Assembly (NCBI RefSeq): GCF_047675955.1
Contig: NC_132928.1
Location: 43,394,889-43,458,888, forward strand
Source: Chlorocebus sabaeus
Taxonomy: Eukaryota > Chordata > Mammalia > Primates > Cercopithecidae
Direction: 5' to 3'
Length of the DNA stretch: 64,000 nt
The position numbers and the translations under genes were made by a program. This document shows, in pieces, positions 1 through 12,779 of the stretch; within the stretch, counting starts at the first letter, position 1, and every line of letters begins with the position of its first letter. The notes below the pieces were generated by a model that saw only the letters and a list, made by a program, of their open reading frames with translations, did no database searches and was not told where the DNA came from.

Positions 1-300
1 AGGTCTTTGAGGAATCACCACACTGCCTTCCACAATGGTTGAACTTATTTATACTCCCACCAACAGTGTGTAAGCATTCCTTTTTCTCTGCAGCCTTACC
101 AGCATCTGTTATTTTTTGACTTTTTAATAACAGCCATTCTGACTGGTGTGAGATGGTATCTCACTGTGGTTTTCATTTGCATTTCTCTAATGATCAGTAA
201 TGCTGAGCTCTTTTTCATACGATTCTTGGTTGCATGTATGTCTTCTTTTGAAAAGTGTCTGTTCATGTCCTTTGCCTACTTTTTAATGGGGCTGTTTTTC
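1..300 (-). mobile_element. 5'-truncated L1 fragment (ORF2 C-terminal region), cut by the window edge
   Basis: On the minus strand it reads the conserved L1 segment GAGATACCATCTCACACCAG and TTCAACCATTGTGGAAGGCA. The 5' truncation is near 300 and the 3' end lies outside the window. Confidence 0.85.
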
Positions 301-451
301 TAAGAAAAACATTTGCCCTTTATTTTAAAAGAAATTATAAATGAGAGGTAGATGAAATCAGTTTTCTTGTAGGCAAGGACTAAAAATAAGTCATCTTTTA
401 TTTTTCCTTAAGCATTAACAATTTAATAAGATGATTTTTCTCTTAACTCAC

Positions 452-547
452 CTGTCCTTCTAATAGGTCACAATCTTCATCTTTAACTTGTCCGTTAATC
501 AAATAAACACCATTTTCTATTTCCTTGGCCCAGCGTGTAAGTCCATT
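452..547 (-). CDS. ODR4: ODR4 exon 8
   Basis: Codons 206-237 (NGLTRWAKEIENGVYLINGQ at the start). Phase 0 at both ends. Acceptor ctcttaag, donor gtgagt. Later exons lie to the left of the window. Confidence 0.96.
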
Positions 548-3500
548 CTTAAGAGAAACACAACATGGAAATCTTTCAGATTTCCTATCTCAATTAAACT
601 TCCTATAATCTACTTTTTTCACCTAATAAACTGAAATATTAAAATCCCTAAAAGTCTCATTAATGCAGCATTTAAATCTAGTTTCACAAATTAAAAAAAA
701 ATTACACCCCCCAATTCTTGGTACCTTATCATATCTACTAATATAGTTTTTTTCTGATCTTTATCCCAGAATAACATTTATGTCACAGACTCGGGAGGTT
801 ATTAAGTACATGACCAGTTAAATAAAATTTAACGCCCATTACCTTAAAAAAAAAAAGTGAGAAAAAAAACCTCAAATAATATGTCTAAATAATTTTTTTA
901 AAAAAAGCTCCATTTGACATCTTCAATGGGAAAAATGAAGAAAAATAAGATAAAAATAAAAGAATGGTATAGAAATACAAAAAAGAACTGGAAAAAGACA
1001 AAAAATCTAACTACCAAGAGAAAGCTGAAAGTCCAAACACTATAACTTTGTACATTAATTACATTTTACATATGTTAATTAATGAATACTGGTGTATTTA
1101 GTTTAATGACAAAGCACATAATAATACTTAATTGGCACATAATAAATACTAGTGTATTTAGTTCAATAACTAAATTATTAGTTATTATTAAACTGAATAC
1201 ACTAGTATTATGACATTGTTCCACTTCTAAAAATTTCTAATTTGGCTGTGGGTATGGTTACTCACTCATATAACATTATTATAAACAGAATGTAATTTTT
1301 TAGGATTGTAAAATGAATGACACATGCAAGCAAAATAAAAGCAGATTGTTCACTTAGCAATCACTGAAGAAAATTCATTTTACCCTGATACCTTTGTATT
1401 TTTCTCCAGAGTATAGCTGACAGAAGTAGCAGAAAGTGGGATATGAATATTAATGTGAACTGTACACTCTAAAGAAAGCCATGAGGATAATAATCCACTT
1501 TGATACTTCCAATCTGCTGGTCTTGCTGAACCCTAGTAGTGGAGAAGGGAGAAAAATAACTATGATGTGGTCTAGATAAAATACATGGATCAACAAAACA
1601 TCATTAAGTATATAACCTAAATAACGCATACAAGCTGATATCTAACATATATGGCTAAACCCTCGATCAAAAGACTACAGGTTGAACTAAATACAAAAGA
1701 AAGCATGTGTTAAGTTCAGTACTCTTCAAACTTGGCATCCTTGGCATCACTGCTCCTCCCAATGGTAGACAGAAAAAGAATCAGAAATTTCCATGTTTAG
1801 AATTCTGAAAGGTCCTTTGATCCTCTAGCTTCAACAGTATCAATATTGAAGATTCTGATGTGAAGCAAATAATCACTGAGCAACTCCTAGGTGGCCGGCA
1901 TTCTCCTTCTGTCCCATCCTTGCTAATGACACTGCAAAGTTACTTTTTCACAACCCTTTTAGATGCATTAGCAAAGTGCTAGTCTGGGTTTTGCTGAATA
2001 CACATAGCTTGTTTAGTAGGCATTGCAGCTACCAAAGTCCTCAGTCACTTTTATTACCAGCCTCTCAAATATAAAACTAAATACACAAACAAGGTAGGAG
2101 GAGATTAACAAAGATATTTTTAACAATTTTTTTAAAAGTTGGCTGGGCGTGGTGGCTCAAGCCTGCAATCCCAGCACTTTGGGAGGCCAAGGCAGGCAGA
2201 TCACTTGAGCCCAGAAGTTCAAGACAAGCATGAGTAACATGGCAAAACCCTATCTCTATCAAAAAAAAAACCAAAAAAACAAAAAAACAAAAATAATTAC
2301 GGTGCAGTGGTGCACATCTGTAGTCTCAGCTACTCAGGAGGCTGAGGTGGGAGTATCCCTCCAGCCCAAGAGATGGAGGATGCAGTGAGCCATGACTGCA
2401 CCACTGCACTCTAGCTTGGGCAACAGAGTGAGATCCTGTCACACACACAAAAGTTTTCCTTACCTCTAATAAAATTAATCATAGTTCAAAGTAAAAACTA
2501 TAGTTAGCTGTAGACATCAGTAGGAAGTGATGGCAATGGAAATTATTAAAACTAAATATAAAGCTGAATTTTGATTGAAAATACTTTGTGACACAGAAAA
2601 ATCTTTAAAGAGTAAATTTCTTACCTTTGGATCATGCATATCGTAAGTTCGACAAAATATTCTTTACTAATTAAGGAAAGAAATAACCAAAAAAGGCATT
2701 ATTGATAACTAATAAGAATATAAACCATAAAAAAATAAACTAAAAAATGCACACATCCAAAAGTTCTTACAAAATCATAACTTTAAAGATATGTGTACAT
2801 ATATGTATACATATGTGCATGTGTATACATATATGTGTATATGTAGTCATACATGTAAACTGCTGTCACTATAGTACTTGAGATGCTTGAAAAATCATTT
2901 CCTACCTTTTATGAATCCCGCTAATTGCAATAAATAGAATCAAAGCACTTGTGAAATTCTGCTCAAATACACATTCTCCATTAAAAAACGTAGCACTGTT
3001 TTATATGAGGTCAAACCTGAGACTATTTACTGGATTAAAGGGCTTGTACATGAAACTTTGCAGTTAAATACTAAAGATATAAAAAGAAAAAAAAAAAAAG
3101 GCCCTGCTTCTGCAGGAATGGTCACTATTAAAATTCTGTCTTTGGAAGTCCATCAATCATGTCACTCCTTCGGTGAGGCTGACCCTTGCTTGGGAGGTAC
3201 CCTTGCCCTGGCAAGGTGCAGACAAGAGAAGGTAAGGAGGTCCTGTAACTGGCTTTTAGTGTCATTTCATCTTAGCCAAAGACATAAGAATTTCTCGGAT
3301 GTCCTATACTATCCAGCTCTGTGCACCTGTGCTTTGAATTGTACATCATTATCTATCGAAACTGGAGGTGAAAACTTCACCAAAATAAAAACATTACTTT
3401 GCCTAAGTCATGAGTTAGGCATTTATCTCTGTAGAGAACCTATTGTGCTTGGATGTACAGGGGCAGATAGGTAAAAAATTCAAAATCCTGAGACTTTCAT

Positions 3501-6500
3501 ATTTCAGATCTCAAGCTTTTTATGAGATCATGACCTTGGGACATGATTAACAACCATTATTGCTATTATTATTATTAGCAGCTCTAATTCCATGTTATTT
3601 ACAGAAAAACCTTATAAAACTATGCCTATTTTTCAAATGATGATTTAAATAGCAAAAAAACCTTGCAATATTATTATTTTGGTACTTTGTACTTTTAAAC
3701 CATAAACTGAACAAAAGATACTTTTTTGTAGAAGCACAAATGTGAAGTGTCACTCGTTCTGAGACCTCCTCCTCTGTGAAATTCCACAATCTCTTTCTAT
3801 TTATAGACTTTTCCACAGCATACATTAGCTGAAAGAGAAAAATACACATCAATTGAATGCAAAATGAAAAAAAACAAGTGAGTGTTGAAATAGGCAACTA
3901 TAATGTCCCCAACTCTCATCTAGCTTTAAAATTTCATGATTCTTTATTTACTGGAGAAGGGGTCTCATTATGTTGCTCAAGTTGGCCTTCAATACCTGGG
4001 CTCAAGCAATTCTCTCACCTCAGCGTCCCACATAGCTGAGACTACAGGTGTGTGCCACCATTAATTTTTCTTTTCTTCAAATTAAAGACTGGAGCTAATT
4101 ACTAACCTTTTTGAGTCCCTTTTAGGAAATTACAAAAAAATTGGGTTTAAATAAAAAAATGTAATTCACTGTCATTAGTGATTAACTGGACATGAACAAT
4201 TAATTTGGGGCAACTAGAATTTACATAAACTATGGAACAGAGCATTTTATTTTCATTAGAATGAGAAATGACAAGTGATTTTAACTAAAGAAATCAAGCA
4301 TGTCATTAGCATTTCTTGTTTAAATGTCACACAAGACTTAAGGCAATATATAACAACATATAAAATATAGTAATAACATAAATTAAAAGTTAAAGTAGAA
4401 TAGTGAGATAAATTTGTGTCAGAAATAAGAATTATAAAAATGCATACTTGATATAAGGGGTGGTAACACATTTCACTCTAAGCTTTCTAACAATAATGCA
4501 CAGAGAGAAATCTAATCTGTAACCTAATTCACACGGTCTGTAAGCTGAAGACAAACAATCATCAGAGGAGGCACAACTTTCTTCATGATATAAAAAGAAA
4601 TTTCTTCCAGAAACACAATATTAATGTAACATGATGAATAAAGTTCTTAACAACAATGGGTGACACTGACAAGTTTTATAAGGCTGTTTCTTATAGTGTT
4701 GGTCAATGTAAGCCAATGGAAACAATTAGATAATTGAAACTCAGTAATTTTACAGATAAGCATTTCTAAAGTTTTATATACTTTTTGGGAACAAAAGATA
4801 CAAAAGCAAGGAAAGTGGGCCTGGCTATATCCCTCTAGCACTGGGCCCACATTCAACCCACTCAATTCTGCACCAGCCACAAAAGGGTGCACAATCAATG
4901 CTATTAATATTAAATACGCATAAATTTAGGTTAAATTTCAAAATGCCAAAGGGAATGAACAATTGTGAACAAGGTAAATTTACTTAAGATGGAAAAATTG
5001 GCAGAGGGTCAAACAATTTAGCAGGGAGGAGAATATCTCCATTTTCTTCCCTTACTCCCTTAGGTGTAAATATCAGAGGCTTGAGGCTGGGATATCTGAC
5101 ATGACAGGTTACAAGACTGAAAAAAATCTGTAACATCTGAAGTTCTCAGCTGCACACTTTTTGTGGGATACTGTTGGGGTTGGGTTTTACATGTCTCAAG
5201 ATTAGAAGGTCCCCCCTCTTTTGGGGTATGAAATACCCTTCAAAACGTTCATGTGGATCCTGAATGCTGAAAGAGCTGGCTACACGGAGTTTACCTTAGG
5301 TTTGGGTTTAAGGGAAAACAGCTTGTGCAACTTCATATTTACTTTTACACTACATTACCCTATTCTCTGGTGCAGTAATTAAGCAAAAAACACAGGAGAT
5401 TCCTGATAGATACTGCGTCCAGCAATAATCTGATTCTTTATGTTTTACTCTTGGGATCCAGGGAGAATTGAAAAGAAGGTAAAGAATTTCAGCACCTATT
5501 AATTTCATGTTACAATAATCACCAGGTACTAAATGGAAGGTGTGATAGAATACTGCTATTGTACAAGAAAAACTGTTAAAGCATTATAACTTGTTTCCTA
5601 ATAGTCAGAATTATCTCTAAAATAAAGACTATTTTAAAATATGTAGTTTTTTAAAATATAAACAGTTTTTACACTCAAGATATCCAAGCAATTGAGTGAA
5701 AAAAGCTTTTTCAATGTAACTCCAGCAAAAAGAATTATGGAAAACAAATTGAAATATGCCTAGAATCATTATATATACTCATAATCAATAAAAATAACAT
5801 ATAACTGATTTCATTAAGAATTTTCAATATATCAAACTTACTCTACGCAGGGCATTTTGAAAATCATTTGCCAGTTCTAAAGTAGTAATAATAAATACTC
5901 CAAGAACTAAAAGTCCCCCTGGTAGCATTCTGGATACCTAAAAATAGAAATATAGTATTAGCTAACGAAAGCATTTGGCATTATACACAATCCTTTCCGT
6001 TTGAGAAACTGTCTTCTTAGAGCGTCCTTAGCTTTTCACCTTAAAACTACTTTATAAATAAAACTATCTGATAACAACATCCTTTAGCTACATCAATAAA
6101 TAAACCCCTTTCTCAGGAGATCAAAGACTGAAATATTTTTTCAATGGCGTCCCACCATCAGCTAAATAAAATTAAGTTTTATTTTAGATTGATATTTCGG
6201 ACTTTCTAGAATTTGGTCAATCTGATGTTTATACCCTCATTTGACACTACTTTTCCTCAAGTAATTCAAATATTTGTCAAAAACTACTTGAAAAGTAGAG
6301 TCAAATGAGCTATAAACTGCTTCCCATATACATCCTAGGCTTTCTAACCCTATGTCTTTACTCAGGGTGCTCCCTAGGCCAAAAACGACTTTCTCTTATA
6401 TTTCTATGTGTCTCAACTCTACTGGATACTTCAAAGGCAGCTTTAGGAAGCTGCCTTCTCTGATCCTTTGATCTCCGAACTCCCACAGGGCTTCGGGGTA

Positions 6501-9500
6501 GTTTTCCCAAGGATTTTATCACATAGCCTTATATTATAGTTATCTGTGAACCCTACTAGTTGGTCAGGGAGCTCCTTAAGGGAATAAGTAATTCTACCTT
6601 TGTATCCCTATTTTTAGCAGCATACTAGATCTGGAATTTGAACAGAGGGAGTCTGACTTGAAAATCCATTATTTTCTATTGCATAGATTAACCTCAAATT
6701 TTTAAGCCCATTTACTGATATTGGACATTTATGTTATATCTAATTTTACCTTAAAATAATATAGATTAAAAATCCTAGTACGTCTTTCTGCATTCATAGA
6801 ATTATTTGTTTAGGACAAATCCCTTGAGATGGACAACTAGTTTAAGAAGTTATACATATTTTCAAGGTTTTTGATACATACTACATACTACCATGATATC
6901 TCCATATTTGTATTTCCCTTCACATGATTGTGGCTAGTTCTTAACACCACATGGATTTTTTTCTATCATCTACACTCAGAGATTAGAGTGCTTTGGTTAG
7001 CTTTTCATTAGTTAATGTATAAGGAATTAATCAGAGTAGAGTCTTAAAAAATTAGATACCATGCTCTAATCCTTAATCTACCTGCATTATGTTTGCTGGT
7101 GGTTTCCTCTAATTTAATAAATTCTATTTACTATGGTAGCACAATCTGACAAAGTTTTCATATTTAGCATAGGGAGCCTGCTATCTTTTCAAAATCACCA
7201 ACACAAAAAATTAACCATTTTTTAGGAGATGGAGGTGACAGCAAGAAAGGGGAAAAAGTAAAATCAACCTTTTCTTTCTAGAGGTAAAAGGTTAAGCTAA
7301 TTTACTATATAAATTCATTAATACTCTGTGTGTGTGTGTGTCATATACAATTTCATGAGAGACCAAAAGCAAAATTAGAGTAGAAAGTTATTTATAAACC
7401 ATTGGGAATTTAACTTTACAATACTTAATTTTTTTTTAGAAGATAGTTGCCATGTTTGTCCCCCTTAAACATCATGTTGAAATGTGAACCCAAGTGGGGT
7501 CTAATGGAAGCTGTTTGGGTCATGGGGCAGATCCCTCATTAATGGCTTGGTTACATCCTCACACCAACGAACGAGTTCTCGCTATATTTGTTCCTAGGAG
7601 AGCTGGTTGTTAAAAAATAAAAAAAAAGCCTGGCACCTCCCAACCCCTTGCTTCCTCTCTGGCCACGTGATCTTTACACACCAGCTCCAATTTGCCTTCT
7701 GACATGAACAGAAGCAGCCTGAGGCTTTCACCAGATGCTCAATCTTGCAGCCAGCAGAATCATGAGCCAAAAAGGCCTTTTTCCTTTATAAATTACTCAG
7801 TCTTAGGTATTCCTTAATAGCAACACAAACGGACTAAAGCAATAACAATTAAATATTGAATTTCTTTGTTTTTTGTTTTGTTTTGTTTTTTGAGACAGAG
7901 TCTTGCTTTGTCGCTCTGGCTGGAGTACAATGGCGTGATCTTGACTCACTGCAACCTCTGCCTCCCAGGTTCAAGCAATTCTCCTGCCTCAGCCTCCCAA
8001 GTAGCTGGGATTATAGGCACCTGCCACCACACCTGGCTAATTTTTCATGTTTTCAATAGAGACGGGGTTTTGCCATGTTGGCCAGGCTGGTCTCGAACTC
8101 TTGACCTCAGGTGATCCACCCGCCTTGGCCTCCCAAAGTGCTGCGATTACAGGCAGGATTTTTTTTTGTATATAACTACGCACTGCCCCATAATCACAAA
8201 CACAAACACAGATACAGATATATGTCCGTATATATATATACATACAGAGAAACACACGTTTGAGTTTAAAAGATTTAAAGTTGATTGGAAAAGGAAATAA
8301 TTCTTTTATTTCTTAAAGAAAATTCTTTTTCTTCAAAAAAACAAAAACCCAAAAACGCAGAATGGGCAGGTTTGTCACATAGGTATACCTGTGCTATGGT
8401 GGCTTGCTGTACCTATTGACTCGTCCTCTAAGTTCCCTCCCGTCACCCCCAACCCCAGAAAAGGAAATAATTCTATTTTTAGCTTATTCTAACATTATGT
8501 ATTTGATGATACATAATTCATTCAATAAATACTTGTAAGTGAATTTAGTCATTATTCCCACTCACTCATCCCAAATCTGTTTCTTCCTTGTATAATGCCA
8601 ACACTATCCTCCTAGACACCCCAGCTAACAATCTCATTCATGTTTAGCTACTTTCTCCCTATGTCTCTTCTCTCTACTCAGTCACTAAATCTTCTTGATT
8701 CTAGCTTTTTTGAAATAAAACTAAAACATATAAACAGAAAAATAAGATAACCTGGTAGGCATGTTCTGTGGCCCATTCTTCATCCAAGTTATCCAACTTA
8801 GCTTTGGGATGTTTGAGGTTCTCACTTTGTTCCTCTTTGGGGGGCGTTCTAGTGGCAAGAATCACATAATCCTTTTGTGAAGAACACTTCAAAAACAAAT
8901 TTAAAAGCTTGTTAGAGTGGTATCTGATTCCTCAATCTAATTAGAGTGATACCTGAATTCCTTACCTTTTATGACATGCAAAAACTGAGTAATATTTGTT
9001 AACAGGTTAAATCATTAACACCAATATTATAGTGTAAGCTAAAGGGAAGCTAATTTTCAAGAGTGGCCTTACAACCTTTCCCTCACATGTTGTTTATCTT
9101 TTAACGTATTTAATATCGGCTTCTTATTTATTTGGACAACTCAAATATAAATCACAGAGTGGTCCCTAAAAATGTTTTACGGGATGAGTAAATGAATTAC
9201 ATTAACTAAAAAGTAATATGCTTATTCAGTTTTCTAGTTATATTTGTTATATTTTCTAGATATATTTGTTTTATAAATAGTAAGTGAACAGATTGGAAAA
9301 TATCAGTGAAATTAAACAACAAGTGACCTTTTGTATCTTATTTTAACTGAAATGATGACAGTGGGGAACTTCCACATACATTTCCACAGAATAACAAAGG
9401 GGATTTGGGACACTATTCAAAGTGACACCAGATTCTATGTTCTTCAAGGGTTTTTTCTGTTTTGTTTTTTGTTCTTTGTGTGTGTGCGTGTGTGTGTGTT

Positions 9501-11903
9501 GATTTATTTATTTAGAGACAGGGTCTTGCTCTAATGCCCAGGCTGGAGTGCAGTGGCACGATCACAGCTCACTGCAACCTTGAACCCCTGGGCTCAAGCA
9601 ATCCTCCCGAGTAGTCTCCCAAGTAGCTAGGACTACAAGGCTTGAACAACAAGCCACAATCGTCCGGCTAATATTTTTTTTTTTTTTTTTTTTTACTTTT
9701 TTGTAGAGACAGAGTCCTGCTATGTTGCCCAGGCTAGGTCAAACTCCGAGCTTCAAGCAATCCTCCCACCTCGGCCTCATAAAGCATTGGAATTACAGGC
9801 ATGAACCACCACACCCAATCTGTTCTTCAGTTGTAAGATCAGTTAAGTAGTGACCAAAGGTGGGAGATTTAAAAATAAATGTAGGGAACATTTAATAGCT
9901 CAGTTTCACTAGAGTGAAAGTTTCCTACAAAAAAGAGTGAAAATAACACTGCTAATGCAAGTTAGCATTGTATCATCCCCACACATGACCTGAAATGTAT
10001 TAGACCTGAAATGATCATTAGTATCACCTTGGGATAGAAAATAAGATTAATTATTCCTACAAGTTATTTTCAGGAAGTTACATTCAAACAAACACAGGAA
10101 AAGAAGGTAAGTCTCAGTTAAGAAGGCTTCTCTTTTCTTCATAAAATGTATAACTTTGAAAAGAAAAACTGACAGAGACCAGGAAACAAGCAAGCTTAAG
10201 GGGAAGGAGAGGAAAAAGCAATAAACTCTGGAAGAAAAGCGAAGAAAAAGCACGTAGAATACTGAAAGGAATGAATTCCTCTGTCCTTGAGCAAGACATA
10301 CTAAAGCATAAAGACAGATGGAAGGAAGGCCTTAAATTATGAGACACTCATTTGTAAGATGGCAGTTTGCCTGAGCTTTAGAAACAACCTTTATCCAGTT
10401 AAGACAAATTTAGAAGAGGGTCTTTCTCCCTGACTTTTTATCTCTACCGATCACATCTTTCTCTAAGACTTCTTCTCTTTAATATTTTAAACAAAAAGAA
10501 ACAAAAAAACCTAAACAGAAAACTCCTAACAAAAAGAGCCCCGAATTACATGCTAAGTAACTGAATTAAAAAGAAATTCACACTGTTCTCAAGAGAGGTG
10601 GTCTGGTTGTCTAATGAGAGGCTTCACAGGGTGATGCTACCTGGTTGATCCATGTAGATGTGCCCTCTGTTTTGCAAATTAAGAAATGAGATTTGTAAAA
10701 ATTCTGAAAATGAGCCTGTCTTTCATGGCTAGACTGACATTAACTGAGTTTATTCAGAATGATGTAGAAAGCTAAAATGTCATGAAGGCATCTGAACACA
10801 TGAGTCCTCTGGACAGTGTATTCTTTATAAATAGATAACATGGGGCATCAAACTATAAAAGAAAGTAGCTTGGGAATATGGATAGAATCAGAATAAGGAA
10901 AGTTAATTACATAATTTGAAGATTCTAAGGCATCAGGCTAAGTTATCTAGAAAGAAAATTGTCCCAACAAGAGCTTTATTGGCTAGTAGGCCTCAAAATC
11001 AAGTCCTCGGGCCAAAGTGCACTCTCCCCAGTGTTTTTGGATAGACACAGTCAGCTTGCCTGTGTGGCTTTTTTTTTTTTTTTTTTTTTTTTGCTTTGTA
11101 CTGCTGACCAGTCCCTCCAGCTGATTAACAGGTTCTTCTTTCACCCATAACAAATCAGTGGCATAGGTTTTAAAATAAGTACCTGAATCTCTGTTTGATT
11201 TTGTGTCGATTTTTAAGACACAGCTCTAAGAAGAAATTAGAATTTGTCTAATTTCCAAATTTTTCCCAATCCTTCTCCCTCCTTATTGATCCAACATAAA
11301 AAAAAAAAATGCAGTAAGATGGGTACTATAGCATATAAAAATATGACCACTGTTGCTATAATGTCTAATATAAGACAACACAAATCAGAATAGGAATAAA
11401 ATTTTCAAAAGCTTCCTTTGTAAAGAATTGGATAACCAGATATTAGAAAGATTAGAAGGGAGTACAAAACACTCTGGAAAGACAACAAAATGTGAATAAT
11501 CTGGTCAATGAACATTCTAATTCTGAAGTTTCCATGTAATAAATTACTTTTACATGGTGAAAGGGGAAGGTGTCCTGACTTGAGCAAAACTGGGCTAGGT
11601 TTGTCACTTTTCCATGTTTCCCCAAAGATCTACTTTAAAGTTACTTCTTCTACATTCCTTCTTCCATCCCCCAACCTTGAGTTTATTATTAAACAGCATC
11701 TTTTAACTTTAAATAAACAAGTAATTTGTTTTAATAAATTACAGAGTAATTATTTAGTAATAAATACAGAGTAAAAGATACATACCTGTCCTATTAAAAG
11801 GCCAGAGACAAAAGCCTTTCCTTGGAGATTTATGTTTGAAAGATACTGGCCAACAGTCTCTTCTACAATGTAGGTTCTTCCCATTTTTAGGAACTAAAAT
11901 CTC
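452..11903 (-). CDS. ODR4: ODR4 (C1orf27), coding exons 2-8; 3' half beyond left edge
   Basis: ODR4 is an ER membrane protein. The C. elegans homologue helps odorant receptors reach cilia. The mammalian protein anchors the UFM1 protease UFSP2 at the ER (family knowledge). Seven coding exons on the minus strand join to 711 nt, residues 1-237 of about 454. The ATG is at 11884-11882. The N-terminus MGRTYIVEETVGQYLSNIN and later CSSQKDYVILATRTPPKEE identify it. A hydrophobic segment (LLVLGVFIITTLEL) is in exon 4. All introns are GT-AG. Five residues differ from the human sequence I recall: EHAYQ, LMYAV, YDMHD, GSARP, SGLLS. The C-terminal membrane anchor lies outside the window. Head-to-head with TPR, sharing its promoter. 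Confidence 0.97.
548..1391 (-). other. ODR4: ODR4 intron 7
   Basis: AT-rich. Apart from the inverted repeat near 1145-1209 nothing else is recognisable. Confidence 0.8.
1145..1209. repeat. Imperfect inverted repeat in ODR4 intron 7
   Basis: Arms 1145-1172 and 1179-1209 (AATACTAGTGTATT versus AATACACTAGTATT) pair over about 28-31 bp with a few mismatches. A diverged direct copy of the left arm lies at 1086-1110. Confidence 0.8.
1392..1532 (-). CDS. ODR4: ODR4 exon 7
   Basis: Codons 159-205 (GSARPADWKYQSGLLSSWLS at the start). Phase 0 at both ends. Acceptor ctactag, donor gtatca. Confidence 0.96.
2141..2451 (+). mobile_element. AluJ-like
   Basis: Full dimeric Alu with many substitutions, starting GGCTGGGCGTGGTGGCTCAA. 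In ODR4 intron 6. Confidence 0.9.
2625..2661 (-). CDS. ODR4: ODR4 exon 6 (37-nt microexon)
   Basis: At 37 nt it encodes the end of Lys146 and IFCRTYDMHDPK. The acceptor is ttagtaaag and the donor gtaaga. It is small but is required to keep the frame between exons 5 and 7 and matches the ODR4 sequence. Confidence 0.93.
2662..3721 (-). other. ODR4: ODR4 intron 5, mostly unassigned
   Basis: Contains a plus-strand open frame at 3058-3474 whose product I do not recognise, and an AT-rich tract with alternating TATGTG runs at 2790-2850. No repeat family could be assigned. Confidence 0.6.
3722..3828 (-). CDS. ODR4: ODR4 exon 5
   Basis: Codons 111-145 plus two bases (LMYAVEKSINRKRLWNFTE at the start). 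Acceptor tttcag, donor gtatct. The exon end falls within the poly-A stretch encoding Lys-Lys. Confidence 0.96.
3945..4070 (-). mobile_element. Alu monomer fragment
   Basis: Antisense partial Alu (ggggtctcattatgttgctc to actacaggtgtgtgccacca). Old, in ODR4 intron 4. Confidence 0.75.
4071..5841 (-). other. ODR4: Left part of ODR4 intron 4
   Basis: Unique-looking AT-rich sequence between the Alu fragment and exon 4. I see no gene, RNA or recognisable repeat in it. Confidence 0.6.
5842..5937 (-). CDS. ODR4: ODR4 exon 4
   Basis: Codons 79-110 (VSRMLPGGLLVLGVFIITTL at the start). Phase 0 at both ends. It encodes a strongly hydrophobic stretch, probably the core of a folded domain rather than the anchor, which lies near the C-terminus. 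Confidence 0.97.
6290..6650 (+). mobile_element. L2-like remnant
   Basis: Includes GGGAGCTCCTTAAGGGAATA and a nearby TTTGTATCCC, a pattern of L2 3' ends. In ODR4 intron 3. A similar block lies at 61300-61410 in TPR intron 36. Confidence 0.4.
7443..7841 (+). mobile_element. MaLR LTR (MST/THE1/MLT1-type) in ODR4 intron 3
   Basis: Contains the MaLR landmarks GTGAACCCAAGTGGGGTCTA, GGTCATGGGGCAGATCCCTC and the terminal AATTACTCAGTCTTAGGTAT...ACGGACTAA. It is an old ERVL-type solo LTR. Confidence 0.75.
7865..8156 (-). mobile_element. AluS-like, antisense
   Basis: Starts TTTTTTGAGACAGAGTCTTG and ends GCTGCGATTACAGGCAGG, slightly short at its 5' end. In ODR4 intron 3. Confidence 0.9.
8360..8450 (-). 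mobile_element. L1 3'-end fragment
   Basis: The plus strand reads GGGCAGGTTTGTCACATAGG and ATACCTGTGCTATGGTGGCT, the reverse complement of the L1 3' UTR terminus. It lies within ODR4 intron 3. Confidence 0.7.
8752..8886 (-). CDS. ODR4: ODR4 exon 3
   Basis: Codons 34-78, CSSQKDYVILATRTPPKEE at the start and EEWATEHAYQ at the end. Phase 0 at both ends. Donor gttatc, acceptor ttgaag. Confidence 0.97.
9501..9821 (-). mobile_element. AluJ-like, antisense
   Basis: AGAGACAGGGTCTTGCTCTA to GAACCACCACACCCAATC, with a long internal T run near 9670. Preceded by a TG repeat at 9478-9499. In ODR4 intron 2. Confidence 0.9.
11786..11903 (-). CDS. ODR4: ODR4 exon 2 (first coding exon)
   Basis: Nineteen 5' UTR bases (11903-11885), then codons 1-33 from 11884 to 11786, ending FVSGLLIGQ. 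The minus-strand acceptor is aatatag and the donor gtatgt. Confidence 0.96.
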
Positions 11904-12213
11904 CTATATTACAAGAAAAAAAGATACAGTATTTTTAGATAAAATATCATTTGCAATGTCTTTATCATGAGAGTAGTACAGCAAAAGAAGTGATACTATC
12001 CTAAGGCCATCCCAGGCCTTGCAGCAAATGCTTATTACACAGTGTATTCCTTCTTGCAAAGTTCAGATGTAGTTCCAGAGTTCTCAATACAGTGCAGCAG
12101 GAAACAACCACAAATCAACCAGAGTTGACATGAGAGATCAAACCTTTTTCTCAAAGCTGGGATAAGGGAGAGGATACTAAACTAGTAGGCAATACATCAG
12201 ATTGCTTTCTTTC

Positions 12214-12525
12214 TTTTTTTTTTTTTTTAATTTATTTTTTCTTGAGATGGAGTTTTGCCCTTGTCACCCAGGCTGGAGTGCAATGGCACAATCTTGGCAC
12301 ACTGTAACCTCTGCCTCCCGGGTTCAAGCGATTCTCCTGCCTCAGTCTCCTGAGTAGGAGGGATTACAGGCACCCACCACGATGCCCGGCTAATTTTTGT
12401 ATTTTTAGTAGAGACGGGGTTTCACCATGTTGGCCAGGCTGCCCTTGAACTCCTGACCTCAGGTGATCCGCCCGCCTCGGCCTCCCAAAGTGCTGGGATT
12501 ACAGGTGTGAGCACTGTGCCCGGCC
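12214..12525 (-). mobile_element. AluS-like, antisense
   Basis: Dimeric Alu flanked by duplicated CATCAGATT (near 12195 and 12530). In ODR4 intron 1. Confidence 0.92.
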
Positions 12526-12779
12526 AACACATCAGATTTCTTATTTTAGATCTACTTCATAGTTGTATTGTCTTTGATAATATATTGCTAAGTCTGTGTT
12601 CTCATTGCTAAAATAGTAAACATGAATTTCTGAATAGTTCATTAGGAGGTAGAGTCAAATTCATTTACTTGATAAGCATATATGAAAGAACTATACTTTT
12701 GCTTAGAAACTATGCTAAGTGCGATAACACAAAGATGAGCAACACAGTCTCTGTCCTTGAGCAATACATACTACAGTAA

